A DNA stretch of 27,658 nt. Origin: W11650 sp963545585. GTDB taxonomy: Bacteria > Bacillota > Clostridia > Lachnospirales > Vallitaleaceae. Under the pieces are notes generated by a model that saw only the letters and a program-made list of their open reading frames with translations, was not told the origin of the DNA and did not search any database. The DNA lies in the NCBI GenBank assembly GCA_963545585.1, contig CAUUKX010000018.1, forward strand, positions 1 to 27,658. Reading direction: 5' to 3'. The translations under genes were made by a program, and so were the position numbers. Positions 13,741 to 21,387 of this stretch are shown one piece after another; the first letter of the stretch is position 1; the number at the start of each line of letters is the position of its first letter.

Positions 13741-14667
13741 ATGGAATGGCTGTATGATTTCGATGAAAAAGTTCGGATTGATAAGTTTTTAAGCTTACAG
13801 CTCCCGGAAGAAAGCCGCAGCTTTTTGCAAAAGTTGATTAAGGAAGAAGCCTGCCAGGTCAACGGCCGGCCGGTCAAGCCAAATTATCTTTGCTGCCGGG
13901 GCGATCAAATTGATTTACTGCTGCCGGAAAAGGAAGTTCCACAAGCCGCTGCTGCCGAGGATATCGCTCTGGATATCGTATTTGAAGATGCTGATTTGCT
14001 GGTGGTTAATAAGCCGCGCGGCATGGTGGTGCATCCTGCGCCCGGACACACGGCCGGGACGCTGGTCAATGCCGTGATTCATCATTGTCAGGGAAAGCTT
14101 TCTGGTATTAACGGTGATTTTCGGCCGGGGATCGTACATCGCATTGATAAGGATACAACCGGTCTTTTATTGATTGCCAAAAATGACGAAATACATGAAA
14201 AAATTGCCGCCCAGTTAAAGAGTCATCAATTATTCCGGCGCTATGAAGCCATCGTGCAAAACAATGTCAAAGAGGATGAGGGCACGATTTCTACTTTTTT
14301 AAACCGAGCCGCCTCTGACCGGAAGAAGAGAGTGGTAGCTGCGGCCGGGAAATGGGCAGTGACTCATTATCGGGTACTGGAACGACTGAAGCAGGGGCAG
14401 TTTACCTATATCAGCTGCCGACTGGAAACCGGTCGCACCCATCAAATCAGAGTGCATATGGCTTATCTCGGTAACCCAGTACTGGGGGATAAACTGTATG
14501 GTCCCAAAAAATCCTTGTTCCATTTAGAGGGGCAGCTCCTGCACGCCCGTGAGCTGGGTTTTATTCATCCCCGAACCGGCCGGGAAATGCGATTTTCCAG
14601 TAATTTACCGGAAGATTTTAAAAATATCTTGACAGTCTTACGAAATTATGATAATTTATTTCATTAG
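13741..14667 (+). CDS. rluD: RluA/RluD-family 23S rRNA pseudouridine synthase
   Basis: A 308-residue pseudouridine synthase of the RluA family (YlyB-like in Bacillus). An S4 RNA-binding domain covers about 10-65. The catalytic domain has VVNKPRGMVVHPAPGH (88-103) and HRIDKDTTGLL (133-143), where Asp136 is the nucleophile. ETGRTHQIRVH is the third conserved block. The exact uridines modified cannot be told from sequence; the RluD name rests on length and domain order. The start codon abuts the lspA stop, so the two are translationally coupled, an order conserved in Firmicutes. Confidence 0.94.
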   Translation: MEWLYDFDEKVRIDKFLSLQLPEESRSFLQKLIKEEACQVNGRPVKPNYLCCRGDQIDLLLPEKEVPQAAAAEDIALDIVFEDADLLVVNKPRGMVVHPAPGHTAGTLVNAVIHHCQGKLSGINGDFRPGIVHRIDKDTTGLLLIAKNDEIHEKIAAQLKSHQLFRRYEAIVQNNVKEDEGTISTFLNRAASDRKKRVVAAAGKWAVTHYRVLERLKQGQFTYISCRLETGRTHQIRVHMAYLGNPVLGDKLYGPKKSLFHLEGQLLHARELGFIHPRTGREMRFSSNLPEDFKNILTVLRNYDNLFH

Positions 14668-14726
14668 ATAAGCGTTTGGAGATTATCATACAATAAAATA
14701 ATTTCATAATGCTTTCAATACAACTG

Positions 14727-14756
14727 AGATTAAGTGGTTTGCTTAATCTTTTTTTT
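14727..14756 (+). terminator. Intrinsic terminator immediately upstream of uraA, possible attenuator
   Basis: AGATTAAG (14727-14734) pairs with CTTAATCT (14742-14749) around a 7-nt loop, and eight T residues run to 14756. Only 19 bp separate it from the uraA ATG. It ends the rluD transcript, but any transcript reaching uraA must also cross it. An upstream AGATTA (about 14682) could pair with TAATCT and open the terminator. Confidence 0.85.
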
Positions 14757-14775
14757 GGGCAAAAAGGAGAATAAA

Positions 14776-16056
14776 ATGAACGAAATCAGTACCAGTAAAA
14801 AAATGATTTTAGGTATACAGCATGTTTTAGCTATGTTCGGCGCAACCGTTTTGGTCCCTTTTTTAACTGGTCTAAATCCTGCGATTGCTATTTTTGCAGC
14901 CGGTATCGGAACATTACTGTTTCATTTGGTAACGAAAAGAATCGTGCCTGTCTTTCTGGGATCGTCCTTTGCATTTATTGGTGCTATTGCTTTAACCCTT
15001 AATCCGCAAGGCTTTACCGCAGGCGAATTGACTTCTTCCGCCAATTGGCCGCTGTATTTACAAAATCTGGCCAATGTCAAGGGCGGAATCATCGCTGCCG
15101 GTTTGGTTTATGTATTCCTTTCCGTTCTCATTTATTTCATCGGTGTCGATGCTGTTAAAAAGTTCTTTCCTCCTATCATTACTGGCCCAATCATTATTGT
15201 TATCGGTTTAAGACTTTCCCCGGTTGCCATTAACAGCGCCCTTTACACCAATGGCCAATTTGATCCGAAAGCGGCTCTGATTGCTTTCATCGTTGTTACC
15301 ACTATGATTGTGGTTTCCATCTTTGCCAAAGGCTTTTTCCAACTGGTGCCGATTTTAATTTCGGTAATTGTCGGTTATATCGTTTCCATTCCTTTAAATT
15401 ATGTTAATCTGTCCGGCTTTGCCAGCGCTAATCTGTTTACTTTTTCTTCGGCGGCAATTCGGGAGCAGGTCTTTCTTTTGCCAAACTTTTCCTGGAGTAA
15501 CATCATTGCCATTGCGCCGATTGCGCTGGTTGTCTTTATTGAGCATATCGGCGACATTACAACCAACGGCGCAGTTGTCGGTAAGAACTTTTTTGAAAAT
15601 CCGGGAATTCACCGCACCTTGCTGGGCGACGGTCTGGCTACGGTTGTGGCGGGTTTCGTCGGCGGTCCGGCCAATACCACTTATAGTGAAAACACTGGCG
15701 TTTTGGCGGTAACCAAGGTTTATGATCCGGCTATTTTGCGGATTGCCGCCGTTTTTGCCATCATCTTCAGTATGTCTGGACACTTGGCTTATTTGGTGCA
15801 ATCAATTCCCACCCCGGTCATGGGCGGCGTCAGCATTATTTTATTCGGTATGATTGCCTCGGTCGGCGTCCGGATTCTGATTAACTCCAATCTGGATTTT
15901 GCTTACAGCCGCAATCTCTTAATTTCGGCGGTTATTTTGGTGCTGGGCATCGGCATCGGCGAACTGCCGCTAAGCAATAGTCTTTCCGTCAGCGGCTTGG
16001 CAATTGCAGCGCTGGTGGGAATTATCGTTAATCAAGTGCTGCCGCTGGAAATTTAA
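14776..16056 (+). CDS. uraA: Uracil/xanthine-type nucleobase permease (UraA family)
   Basis: A 426-residue member of the nucleobase-cation symporter 2 family, which imports uracil or a related base by proton symport across the cytoplasmic membrane. About 12-14 hydrophobic segments are seen. The N-terminal QHVLAMFGATVLVP is a family block. The substrate-site glutamates are Glu256 (IEHIGD) and Glu305 (TTYSENTG), spaced 49 residues apart exactly as in E. coli UraA (241 and 290), which favours uracil. The ATG at 14776 is used because AAGGAG is seven bases before it; the earlier in-frame GTG-like start at 14734 lies in the terminator. It is probably regulated through that terminator. Confidence 0.93.
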   Translation: MNEISTSKKMILGIQHVLAMFGATVLVPFLTGLNPAIAIFAAGIGTLLFHLVTKRIVPVFLGSSFAFIGAIALTLNPQGFTAGELTSSANWPLYLQNLANVKGGIIAAGLVYVFLSVLIYFIGVDAVKKFFPPIITGPIIIVIGLRLSPVAINSALYTNGQFDPKAALIAFIVVTTMIVVSIFAKGFFQLVPILISVIVGYIVSIPLNYVNLSGFASANLFTFSSAAIREQVFLLPNFSWSNIIAIAPIALVVFIEHIGDITTNGAVVGKNFFENPGIHRTLLGDGLATVVAGFVGGPANTTYSENTGVLAVTKVYDPAILRIAAVFAIIFSMSGHLAYLVQSIPTPVMGGVSIILFGMIASVGVRILINSNLDFAYSRNLLISAVILVLGIGIGELPLSNSLSVSGLAIAALVGIIVNQVLPLEI

Positions 16057-16089
16057 AGGCGGCTAAAAGCTAAAAACGAATGCAAAAGA

Positions 16090-16117
16090 TTGACATATCC
16101 GGGGGGAATGTTATAAT
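16090..16117 (+). promoter_or_regulatory. Near-perfect sigma-A promoter for the GNAT gene
   Basis: TTGACA (16090-16095), a 16-base spacer containing six G residues, and TATAAT (16112-16117). Both hexamers match consensus. It lies 33 bp after the uraA stop and inside the longer open frame that begins at 16080, which rules out that upstream start. Confidence 0.85.
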
Positions 16118-16181
16118 AAAAGGCAAGACTCGGCGGTTTCCCATTGATGATGAACAAACAAAAAAAGCGAGGAAAAGCGTG

Positions 16182-17111
16182 ATGAAACTGCAAAAACGAA
16201 CGGTTTTAAGCGAAGCAGAGAAGCATCAAATTGATGATTTGGTCAAGCTTTGCAACCGACATGACACCACCTACACCGACATTTATTTAAGCAATCAATT
16301 TAATTATTATCCTGATTTGTCGGCCTTTTTTCTGGCTTATGAAGGCGAAAGGCTGGTCGGCATCTTAAATATTTATGCCGATGAAGCCGACGATGCCGAG
16401 ATTAAAGCCCTAATTTGCCCAGAAAACCGGCGGCAGGGGATTTTTCGGCTTCTGCTGCAAGCCGCATGGACAGAATTAAAGCAAAAAGAGTACAGCAGTA
16501 TTCTGTATGTGGTTGACCGTAACTTCTCCGGCTATGAAAATCTGATGGCAGCTTTGGGCGGGGACTATATCGAAGCCGAATACTATATGCTATGGCAAGA
16601 GCCGGCACAAGCTGCGATGGGCGGCTCAGCCGGAAAAATACCGGAAATGGCAGAAAATCCGGTTCAGGATAAGAAAGTGCCGACAGCAGCAGACGGCAGC
16701 AGAAAAGTGCGCCCGGCCACCGAAGATGATATCCCGGTTTTAGCCCAAATTGCGGCAGAAGCCTTTGACGAAGACATTGCCATTCAGTTAAAATATGAAA
16801 CCAAATCGCTGCACGACCCCGAGATTTATAAGTTTGTCATTGAGCAAAACGGTCAAGTCGCTGGCAGTTGTTCGGTTAGCGTTCAGCCGGAGCTGAATTA
16901 TATTTTTGGCTTATGCGTGGCAAAAGTGCGGCAGCGTCAGGGTCTGGGAAAAGCATTGCTGGACGGTGTAATTGCCCGGTTATGGGCGGAAGGGCGTAAA
17001 AATATCGCCTTGTCGGTCATGACCGACAATGAAAACGCACTGAAGCTTTATCAAAACTGCGGCTTTGTGACGAAAACCGTTAATTTATACTACAAAAAAG
17101 CGATTGACTAA
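16182..17111 (+). CDS. Tandem-GNAT acetyltransferase
   Basis: A 309-residue protein made of two GNAT (Gcn5-related) domains. The first, about 1-140, has a motif-A-like NRRQGIFR (82-89). A variable linker (about 140-174) follows. The second, about 175-309, has KVRPATEDD, RQRQGLGKALL (251-261) and LYQNCGF, so it likely binds acetyl-CoA best. The first copy is more divergent. The substrate is unknown. The ATG at 16182 is preceded by GAGGA at eight bases and lies about 60 nt downstream of the start of transcription. The open frame reaches back to 16080, but the promoter sits in that part. The DUF1294 gene follows after 9 bp. Confidence 0.85.
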   Translation: MKLQKRTVLSEAEKHQIDDLVKLCNRHDTTYTDIYLSNQFNYYPDLSAFFLAYEGERLVGILNIYADEADDAEIKALICPENRRQGIFRLLLQAAWTELKQKEYSSILYVVDRNFSGYENLMAALGGDYIEAEYYMLWQEPAQAAMGGSAGKIPEMAENPVQDKKVPTAADGSRKVRPATEDDIPVLAQIAAEAFDEDIAIQLKYETKSLHDPEIYKFVIEQNGQVAGSCSVSVQPELNYIFGLCVAKVRQRQGLGKALLDGVIARLWAEGRKNIALSVMTDNENALKLYQNCGFVTKTVNLYYKKAID

Positions 17112-17120
17112 GAGGTGCCT

Positions 17121-17396
17121 ATGCCGTTAGAATTATTAATTTACAGTTTGCTGCAGCTATTGGTCGCCGCTTTTTATGGGTTAGACAAATACAAAGCAGT
17201 CAGCTGCGCACGGCGAATTCCCGAAAAGGTTTTGCTGCTGCTGGCGATGCTTGCACCGTTTGGTGCTTATATTGGTATTTTTGCTTTCCGGCACAAAACC
17301 AGAAAATGGTATTTTATCGTGGTTTCCTTCTTATTTATGTTTATTCATTTAGGGCTTTATTTTTTGTATCAAAGCATAAAGAGCGGCCGGATTTAA
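17121..17396 (+). CDS. DUF1294 small membrane protein
   Basis: A 91-residue protein with the DUF1294 pattern: YGLDKYKA near the N terminus, RRIPEK, then a Gly/Ala-rich helix and FRHKTRKWYF. Three or four hydrophobic segments are visible, so it is an inner-membrane protein. Function is unknown. The ATG at 17121 has AGAGG five bases before it; an in-frame GTG at 17115 is a weaker choice. It is probably cotranscribed with the tandem-GNAT gene, 9 bp upstream. Confidence 0.88.
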   Translation: MPLELLIYSLLQLLVAAFYGLDKYKAVSCARRIPEKVLLLLAMLAPFGAYIGIFAFRHKTRKWYFIVVSFLFMFIHLGLYFLYQSIKSGRI

Positions 17397-17589
17397 AAGG
17401 TTTGCCGATAAAATTTTAAGACACCATCTGTAGTCCGTAGATATTTATGAAAAAGATACGGATGAGACCCCAAAATTATGGCAGACCACCCGGGCAGAAA
17501 GCAAAGCTTTTGATCAGGTAGATCGCCTCCCCAGACAGAAAGGGAAAACCTTTCGATAGGATAAGGTTGAGAAATAAGGATGTGATTTT
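17397..17589 (+). promoter_or_regulatory. Hairpin-rich leader upstream of the YbaK-like gene
   Basis: The 193-bp spacer has alternative pairings: CATCTGTA (17425-17432) with TACGGATG (17457-17464), or TCCGTA (17434-17439) with TACGGA (17457-17462). The two use the same right arm. Two further hairpins follow, AAAGC/GCTTT (17498-17510) and GAAAGG/CCTTTC (17538-17554). The second is followed by GATAGGATAAGG, 34 nt before the start codon. The layout suggests a regulatory leader, but no known class matches. I see no clear promoter in it. Confidence 0.5.
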
Positions 17590-18108
17590 ATGGAAAACTA
17601 TAACCCGGATGCCTGTCAGCAGGTATTTCGCTATTTAAATGAGCACAAAATCCCTTATCAATTAGTTGAGCATGCTCCTGCTTTTCATGTGTCGGATTTG
17701 GTTGATATTAAAGAACCGGATAACAGTAAGGGTGTGAAGAACCTTTTTTTGAGAGATGAAAAAAAGGAAAACTTCTTTTTAGCAGTTGTTCCGCAGGAGA
17801 AACGGGTCGATATCAAAGATATCCGCCGCCGAATTGGCAGTAAGCCGCTTAGCTTTGCTGACGCTGATTTGTTATGGAAATATTTGAAAATTACACCGGG
17901 CTCGGTCAGTCCTTTTTGCATTTTAAATGATGACAGCCGACAGGTCAATGTTCTTTTGGATGAAGACTTATTTCAATATGAAAAAATAGGTGCGCATCCC
18001 AACGATAATACCAAAACAATTTGGGTAGCGCCGCAAGATATTAAAGCATTGGTTGAAATGCAGGGCAGCCCTTTGCAAATTATCCCTATTTTAGAAAAGA
18101 AAAGCTGA
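17590..18108 (+). CDS. YbaK/ProX-type aminoacyl-tRNA deacylase
   Basis: A 172-residue freestanding editing-domain protein of the YbaK/PrdX family. These remove wrongly attached amino acids (Ala or Cys) from tRNA-Pro in the cytoplasm. Lys50 in GVKNLFLRD is the conserved active-site lysine, and GSKPLSFAD, PGSVSPF and HPNDNTKTIW are typical of the PrdX branch. Length is normal. A weak AAGGA lies about 11 bases before the ATG. The gene stands alone after a hairpin-rich leader. No prolyl-tRNA synthetase is nearby, so its exact substrate is left open. Confidence 0.9.
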   Translation: MENYNPDACQQVFRYLNEHKIPYQLVEHAPAFHVSDLVDIKEPDNSKGVKNLFLRDEKKENFFLAVVPQEKRVDIKDIRRRIGSKPLSFADADLLWKYLKITPGSVSPFCILNDDSRQVNVLLDEDLFQYEKIGAHPNDNTKTIWVAPQDIKALVEMQGSPLQIIPILEKKS

Positions 18109-18336
18109 TTACAATCCGCAGAAGCGGGCAGTGCTTCAACTATCGCCGGTCGCACCCGGACAGAAAACGAAACTTTCGACATTTTTTGTTCGCAAAAGAC
18201 AGACTGCGGTTTTTCGCTGGACAAGATGTATGCCCATGCAAAAAGCGAAACAAAAGGCAGTTCGTCGGACAAATTGCAGTTCGCAATTTCGATAGAGTAA
18301 AGTTAAATAAATAGTAAAGAAACGGAGAAAAATAGA
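18109..18336 (+). promoter_or_regulatory. Hairpin-rich spacer upstream of the thioesterase gene
   Basis: A 228-bp spacer with several short hairpins: CCGC/GCGG near 18116-18127, CGAAA/TTTCG (18168-18178), and a strong AAATTGC/GCAATTT (18271-18289, 5-nt loop). The last is preceded by GGACA and followed by CGATAGAGTAAAG. The same order (GACA, hairpin with 5-nt loop, GATAGxxTAA) appears before the YbaK-like gene at 17534-17563. No consensus promoter or terminator is clear. Confidence 0.45.
18189..18201 (+). repeat. 13-bp direct repeat flanking the thioesterase gene (partner 18890-18902)
   Basis: TTCGCAAAAGACA occurs at 18189-18201 and again at 18890-18902, on either side of the thioesterase gene. 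The copies are about 700 bp apart and both lie in spacers. It could be a shared binding site or a remnant of duplicated spacer sequence. Confidence 0.6.
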
Positions 18337-18876
18337 ATGGAAAAAATGGAAGAATCGAAGCGTTTAATGGACAAATACTGCCGGGAAACCAGAGCATTTC
18401 ACACCAAGAAATTATTGCCTTTTGATATGAATGCCCACGGTACTTTATTTGGCGGACGGCTGACCAGCTGGATTGACGAAACCGCAGCAGTCAGTGTTTC
18501 CAGACATTGTCGGGCAAAAACCATGACGGCTTCGATTGATACGCTCAACTTTTTACGCCCCCTGATTTTGGATCATTCGGTTTGTCTGGAATCCTTTGTG
18601 TCAGGAGCAGGAACGACTTCAATGGAAGTTTTTACCAAGGTACTGGGTGAAAATCTGATTACTGGAGAAAGGTATTTAGCCGTAACCAGTTTTTGGACTT
18701 TTGTAACTTTGCGTGATGAAAATGGAAACAAAGTACCGGTTCCGCGAATTATTCCAGAATCAGAAGAAGAAATCTTCATTTGTCAGGGCTACGAGGAGCG
18801 CAACCGCAAACGGATGAAACAATTAGAAGAAAATAAAGTATTCGGTAAACATCTGTCAATTGAGCTGCCTTGGTAA
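18337..18876 (+). CDS. Hotdog-fold acyl-CoA thioesterase
   Basis: A 179-residue acyl-CoA hydrolase of the BFIT/YkhA type (hotdog fold). It splits acyl-CoA to free acid and CoA in the cytoplasm. The conserved MNAHGTLFGGRL (31-42) holds the active-site Asn32 and the glycine turn, and Asp47 in WIDETA fits the catalytic acid. The C-terminal helix-rich tail (about 145-179) is normal for YkhA-like enzymes. GGAGAAAA lies upstream of the ATG. It is transcribed alone and flanked by the 13-bp repeats. Chain-length preference cannot be inferred. Confidence 0.92.
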   Translation: MEKMEESKRLMDKYCRETRAFHTKKLLPFDMNAHGTLFGGRLTSWIDETAAVSVSRHCRAKTMTASIDTLNFLRPLILDHSVCLESFVSGAGTTSMEVFTKVLGENLITGERYLAVTSFWTFVTLRDENGNKVPVPRIIPESEEEIFICQGYEERNRKRMKQLEENKVFGKHLSIELPW

Positions 18877-19020
18877 GTATATATAACTATTCGCAAAAGA
18901 CAACTTTAACGAAAAGATTTATCGGAATGAAACAAGCAGATATCACAACCATCTTTTTAGGCTTACATTTTAATTAAATAAGCAATTGAAACACTTATAC
19001 TTCAAGGAGTTTTTATTTTC

Positions 19021-19758
19021 ATGGAACTGCAAAAACTATACAGCTCTGTTCGCAAAGCAATCGACACTTATCATATGATTCAGGCCAATGATCGGATTGC
19101 AGTGGCTGTTTCCGGTGGCAAAGACAGTCTGGTGCTGTTATATGCCTTGGCCGGACTGCGCCGCTTTTATCCGCAAAAATACGAACTGACAGCGATGACC
19201 GTATCACTGGGATTTGATAACTTTGATTTATCCCCGATACAGGAGCTTTGCGCCAGCTTGGATGTGCCTTATCATATCGTTCAAACTGATATTGCCGAGG
19301 TCATCTTTGATGTTCGCCAAGAAACGAATCCTTGTTCACTATGTGCTACCATGCGTAAGGGCGCTTTTAATGAAAAGCTAAAAGAACTGGGCTTTAATAA
19401 GGTTGCCTATGGCCATCACTACGAGGATATTGTCGAAACCATGATGCTGTCCCTGTTTTATGAGGGAAGATTTAATGTTTTCCCGCCAGTTACTTATCTT
19501 GACCGCCGGGAGATTTACAGCATCCGTCCGCTTCTGTTTACCCATGAGAACGATATTCGAGCTTTTGTCCGTAAATATAATGTACCGGTCGTTAAAAGCC
19601 CCTGCCCGGCTGACGGCAATACCAAACGAGCGGAAATGAAGGCATTGCTTAAACAAATTAATGAAACTATGCCCGGCCTTTACAAACGCCTGTTCCATGC
19701 CATTTTGTCCTCTGATTTAAACGGTTGGGCTGTTAATAAAGGAGAATCCCATGTCTAA
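19021..19758 (+). CDS. TtcA-family tRNA thiolation ATPase (PP-loop)
   Basis: A 245-residue PP-loop ATPase of the TtcA branch. The ATP-binding SGGKDS is at 31-36. Cys105 and Cys108 (CSLC) with Cys195 (SPCPADG) form the set that holds a 4Fe-4S cluster in TtcA, which makes 2-thiocytidine at tRNA position 32. GHHYEDIVET is another family block. Gram-positive relatives of this size may have other tRNA targets, so ttcA is not assigned as the symbol. AAGGAG lies 11 bases before the ATG, a long spacing. The last 8 bp overlap the recombinase gene, so the two are coupled. Confidence 0.9.
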   Translation: MELQKLYSSVRKAIDTYHMIQANDRIAVAVSGGKDSLVLLYALAGLRRFYPQKYELTAMTVSLGFDNFDLSPIQELCASLDVPYHIVQTDIAEVIFDVRQETNPCSLCATMRKGAFNEKLKELGFNKVAYGHHYEDIVETMMLSLFYEGRFNVFPPVTYLDRREIYSIRPLLFTHENDIRAFVRKYNVPVVKSPCPADGNTKRAEMKALLKQINETMPGLYKRLFHAILSSDLNGWAVNKGESHV

Positions 19759-20794
19759 TTACCACGAAAAACAGGATGAAAAAAATACCCGACACCTGCG
19801 TGAACTTTTAACTCAGCTGCCGCCCTTGGCTGGTCAATTTTTTCGTGGAATTGAAACGACAACGGCTTCGCGAACCCGAATTGCCTATGCCTATGATTTG
19901 AAAATCTTCTTTACTTTTTTAACGGAAGAATTGCCTAAATTAAAAGGGAAAAAAATCACCGCTTTAACTTTAGCTGATATTGACGCCTTGACGGTTGATG
20001 ATCTGGAACAATATGTGGAATATCTGAATTACTATGAAACCGACCTGCTTTCTCACAGCAACAAAGAAAAGGGAAAATCTCGAAAAATTGCATCTCTGCG
20101 CAGCTTTTACAACTATTTCTATAAAAAGCAAAAGATTCAGAATAATCCGGCGCTTTTAATTGATATGCCCAAAGTTCATGAGCATCATATTACCCGCTTG
20201 GAGATTGATGAGGTAGCCAGACTTTTAGACGAAGCCGAAAGCGGTCAAAACCTCAGCAAAAATCAGCAACATTGGCATGAACATACCAAAGAAAGAGATT
20301 TAGCCTTGCTTACCCTATTACTGGGCACTGGCATTCGAGTCAGTGAATGTGTCGGACTGAATATTGATGATTTGGATTTTAGTGTCAACGGTATGAAAAT
20401 CGTGCGCAAAGGAGGCAATGAAGTCGTCCTTTATTTTGGCGAAGAAGTAAAGGAAGCGCTTTTAACCTATCTGGAAAAGCGGAAAAAGCTCTTGCCCCTA
20501 TCCGGTCACGAAAACGCTCTTTTCCTCTCAATGCAGAACAAACGCATCCATGTTCGCTCCGTTCAGAATCTGGTTAAGAAGTATTCCAGCTTAGTTACAG
20601 CCTTGAAGAATATTTCCCCGCATAAGTTGCGCAGTACTTATGGCACCAATCTTTACCGGGAAACTGGCGACATTTATCTGGTTGCCGATGTGCTGGGACA
20701 TAAAGATGTCAACACTACAAAGAAACATTACGCCGAACTGGAAGATGAACGCCGCAGAATGGCTGCCAAAGCGGTCAAACTACGAAAAGAATAA
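19751..20794 (+). CDS. XerC/XerD-type tyrosine recombinase
   Basis: A 347-residue tyrosine recombinase. Residues about 25-140 form the SAM-like core-binding domain, slightly longer than in XerC because of a basic insert (100-113). The catalytic set is complete: Arg196 (GIRVSE), Lys220 (VRKGG), His291 and Arg294 (HKLRST), His317 (LGHKD) and Tyr327 (KHYAE). It most likely resolves chromosome dimers at dif, since no phage or transposon genes are nearby. A dif site is not seen here. AAAGGAG lies six bases before the ATG, inside the upstream gene. It ends 6 bp from the convergent yneA-like gene, with no terminator between. Confidence 0.92.
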   Translation: MSNYHEKQDEKNTRHLRELLTQLPPLAGQFFRGIETTTASRTRIAYAYDLKIFFTFLTEELPKLKGKKITALTLADIDALTVDDLEQYVEYLNYYETDLLSHSNKEKGKSRKIASLRSFYNYFYKKQKIQNNPALLIDMPKVHEHHITRLEIDEVARLLDEAESGQNLSKNQQHWHEHTKERDLALLTLLLGTGIRVSECVGLNIDDLDFSVNGMKIVRKGGNEVVLYFGEEVKEALLTYLEKRKKLLPLSGHENALFLSMQNKRIHVRSVQNLVKKYSSLVTALKNISPHKLRSTYGTNLYRETGDIYLVADVLGHKDVNTTKKHYAELEDERRRMAAKAVKLRKE

Positions 20795-20800
20795 AGTGAA

Positions 20801-21202
20801 CTACTTTTTTAAGCGAATCATTGGCAAAGCAATTGTTTTGCCAGCATAAATGGCTCCATCCTCCAGCGCATTTAAATTGCAGACTTCCTGAATGTATTCC
20901 CGTCTGGAAGGATAATAATCGGAATGTGCGTATTGTCCGGCATATGCCCACAGGGTATCGCCCGGCTGGATTTCAACTGCCACAAAAACTTTTTCGTAAT
21001 CGGCTTTCGCCTCTACTTTTTCAGTGCTTATATGTAAAAAGACTGACAGCAGGAGCAATAAAAGTCCAAGCACACATACAAAAGTAAACTGATAGGATGA
21101 TCGTGTCCGTAACAATTTCCTGCTTTTCCAGAACGACTTGCCAGCCAAAGCAGACCGGTTCTGACCGGAAATATAAGTACTGTTGATTTCACTATTTCTC
21201 AT
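20801..21202 (-). CDS. yneA: LysM membrane protein, SOS-controlled division inhibitor of the YneA type
   Basis: A 133-residue protein: basic N terminus, one membrane helix (about 40-60), and a C-terminal LysM domain (about 78-130: EIQPGDTLWAYAGQY then VCNLNALEDGAIYAGKTIALP) facing the wall. This is the build of B. subtilis YneA, which halts septum completion during DNA damage and is also divergent from lexA. The start at 21202 has GGAGG six bases upstream and lies 14 bp downstream of a LexA box; the longer frame to 21289 crosses the operators and promoter. Sequence alone does not prove YneA activity. Confidence 0.85.
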   Translation of the reverse strand: MRNSEINSTYISGQNRSALAGKSFWKSRKLLRTRSSYQFTFVCVLGLLLLLLSVFLHISTEKVEAKADYEKVFVAVEIQPGDTLWAYAGQYAHSDYYPSRREYIQEVCNLNALEDGAIYAGKTIALPMIRLKK

Positions 21203-21215
21203 ATTGCACCTCCCC

Positions 21216-21229
21216 CGAACGTTTGTTTG
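21216..21229. promoter_or_regulatory. LexA box 1
   Basis: CGAACGTTTGTTTG matches the gram-positive LexA operator pattern CGAAC-N4-GTTYG. It lies between the yneA promoter and its ribosome binding site, just downstream of the -10. Confidence 0.85.
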
Positions 21230-21236
21230 TATCTTT

Positions 21237-21265
21237 ATTATATACGAACATACATTCTCTGTCAA
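21237..21265 (-). promoter_or_regulatory. Consensus promoter of the yneA-like gene
   Basis: On the minus strand TTGACA (21265-21260), a 17-base spacer and TATAAT (21242-21237). All twelve positions match the sigma-A consensus, so strong expression is expected once LexA leaves. LexA box 2 lies within the spacer. Confidence 0.9.
21245..21258. promoter_or_regulatory. LexA box 2
   Basis: CGAACATACATTCT matches the LexA operator with one weak position (ATTC instead of GTTC). It occupies the spacer of the yneA promoter, so binding would block polymerase directly. Confidence 0.8.
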
Positions 21266-21282
21266 TATCTTTTTGTAAAAAA

Positions 21283-21296
21283 CGAACATTTGTTTG
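21283..21296. promoter_or_regulatory. LexA box 3
   Basis: CGAACATTTGTTTG matches the LexA operator and overlaps the -35 of the lexA promoter, as expected for autoregulation. Confidence 0.87.
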
Positions 21297-21322
21297 AAAT
21301 TTATTCCGGAATATGCTAAAAT
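21294..21322 (+). promoter_or_regulatory. lexA promoter
   Basis: TTGAAA (21294-21299), a 17-base spacer and TAAAAT (21317-21322). The -35 shares bases with LexA box 3. Transcription should begin near 21329, giving a leader of about 140 nt. Confidence 0.85.
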
Positions 21323-21387
21323 AAAGAAGGAAAGATATGCCCTTGCTCAAAATTATGTGATGGGAACAGAAAATATTTTGATATCAG

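Noticed and set aside
17397..18336. Known riboswitch or T-box upstream of the YbaK-like gene or thioesterase
   Set aside because: No T-box, SAM, lysine, glycine, preQ1 or cyclic-dinucleotide consensus could be found by eye, so only structured leaders are reported.
21337..21360. Seven-codon upstream open frame in the lexA leader
   Set aside because: The predicted transcription start is only about 8 nt before its ATG, leaving no room for a ribosome binding site on the RNA.
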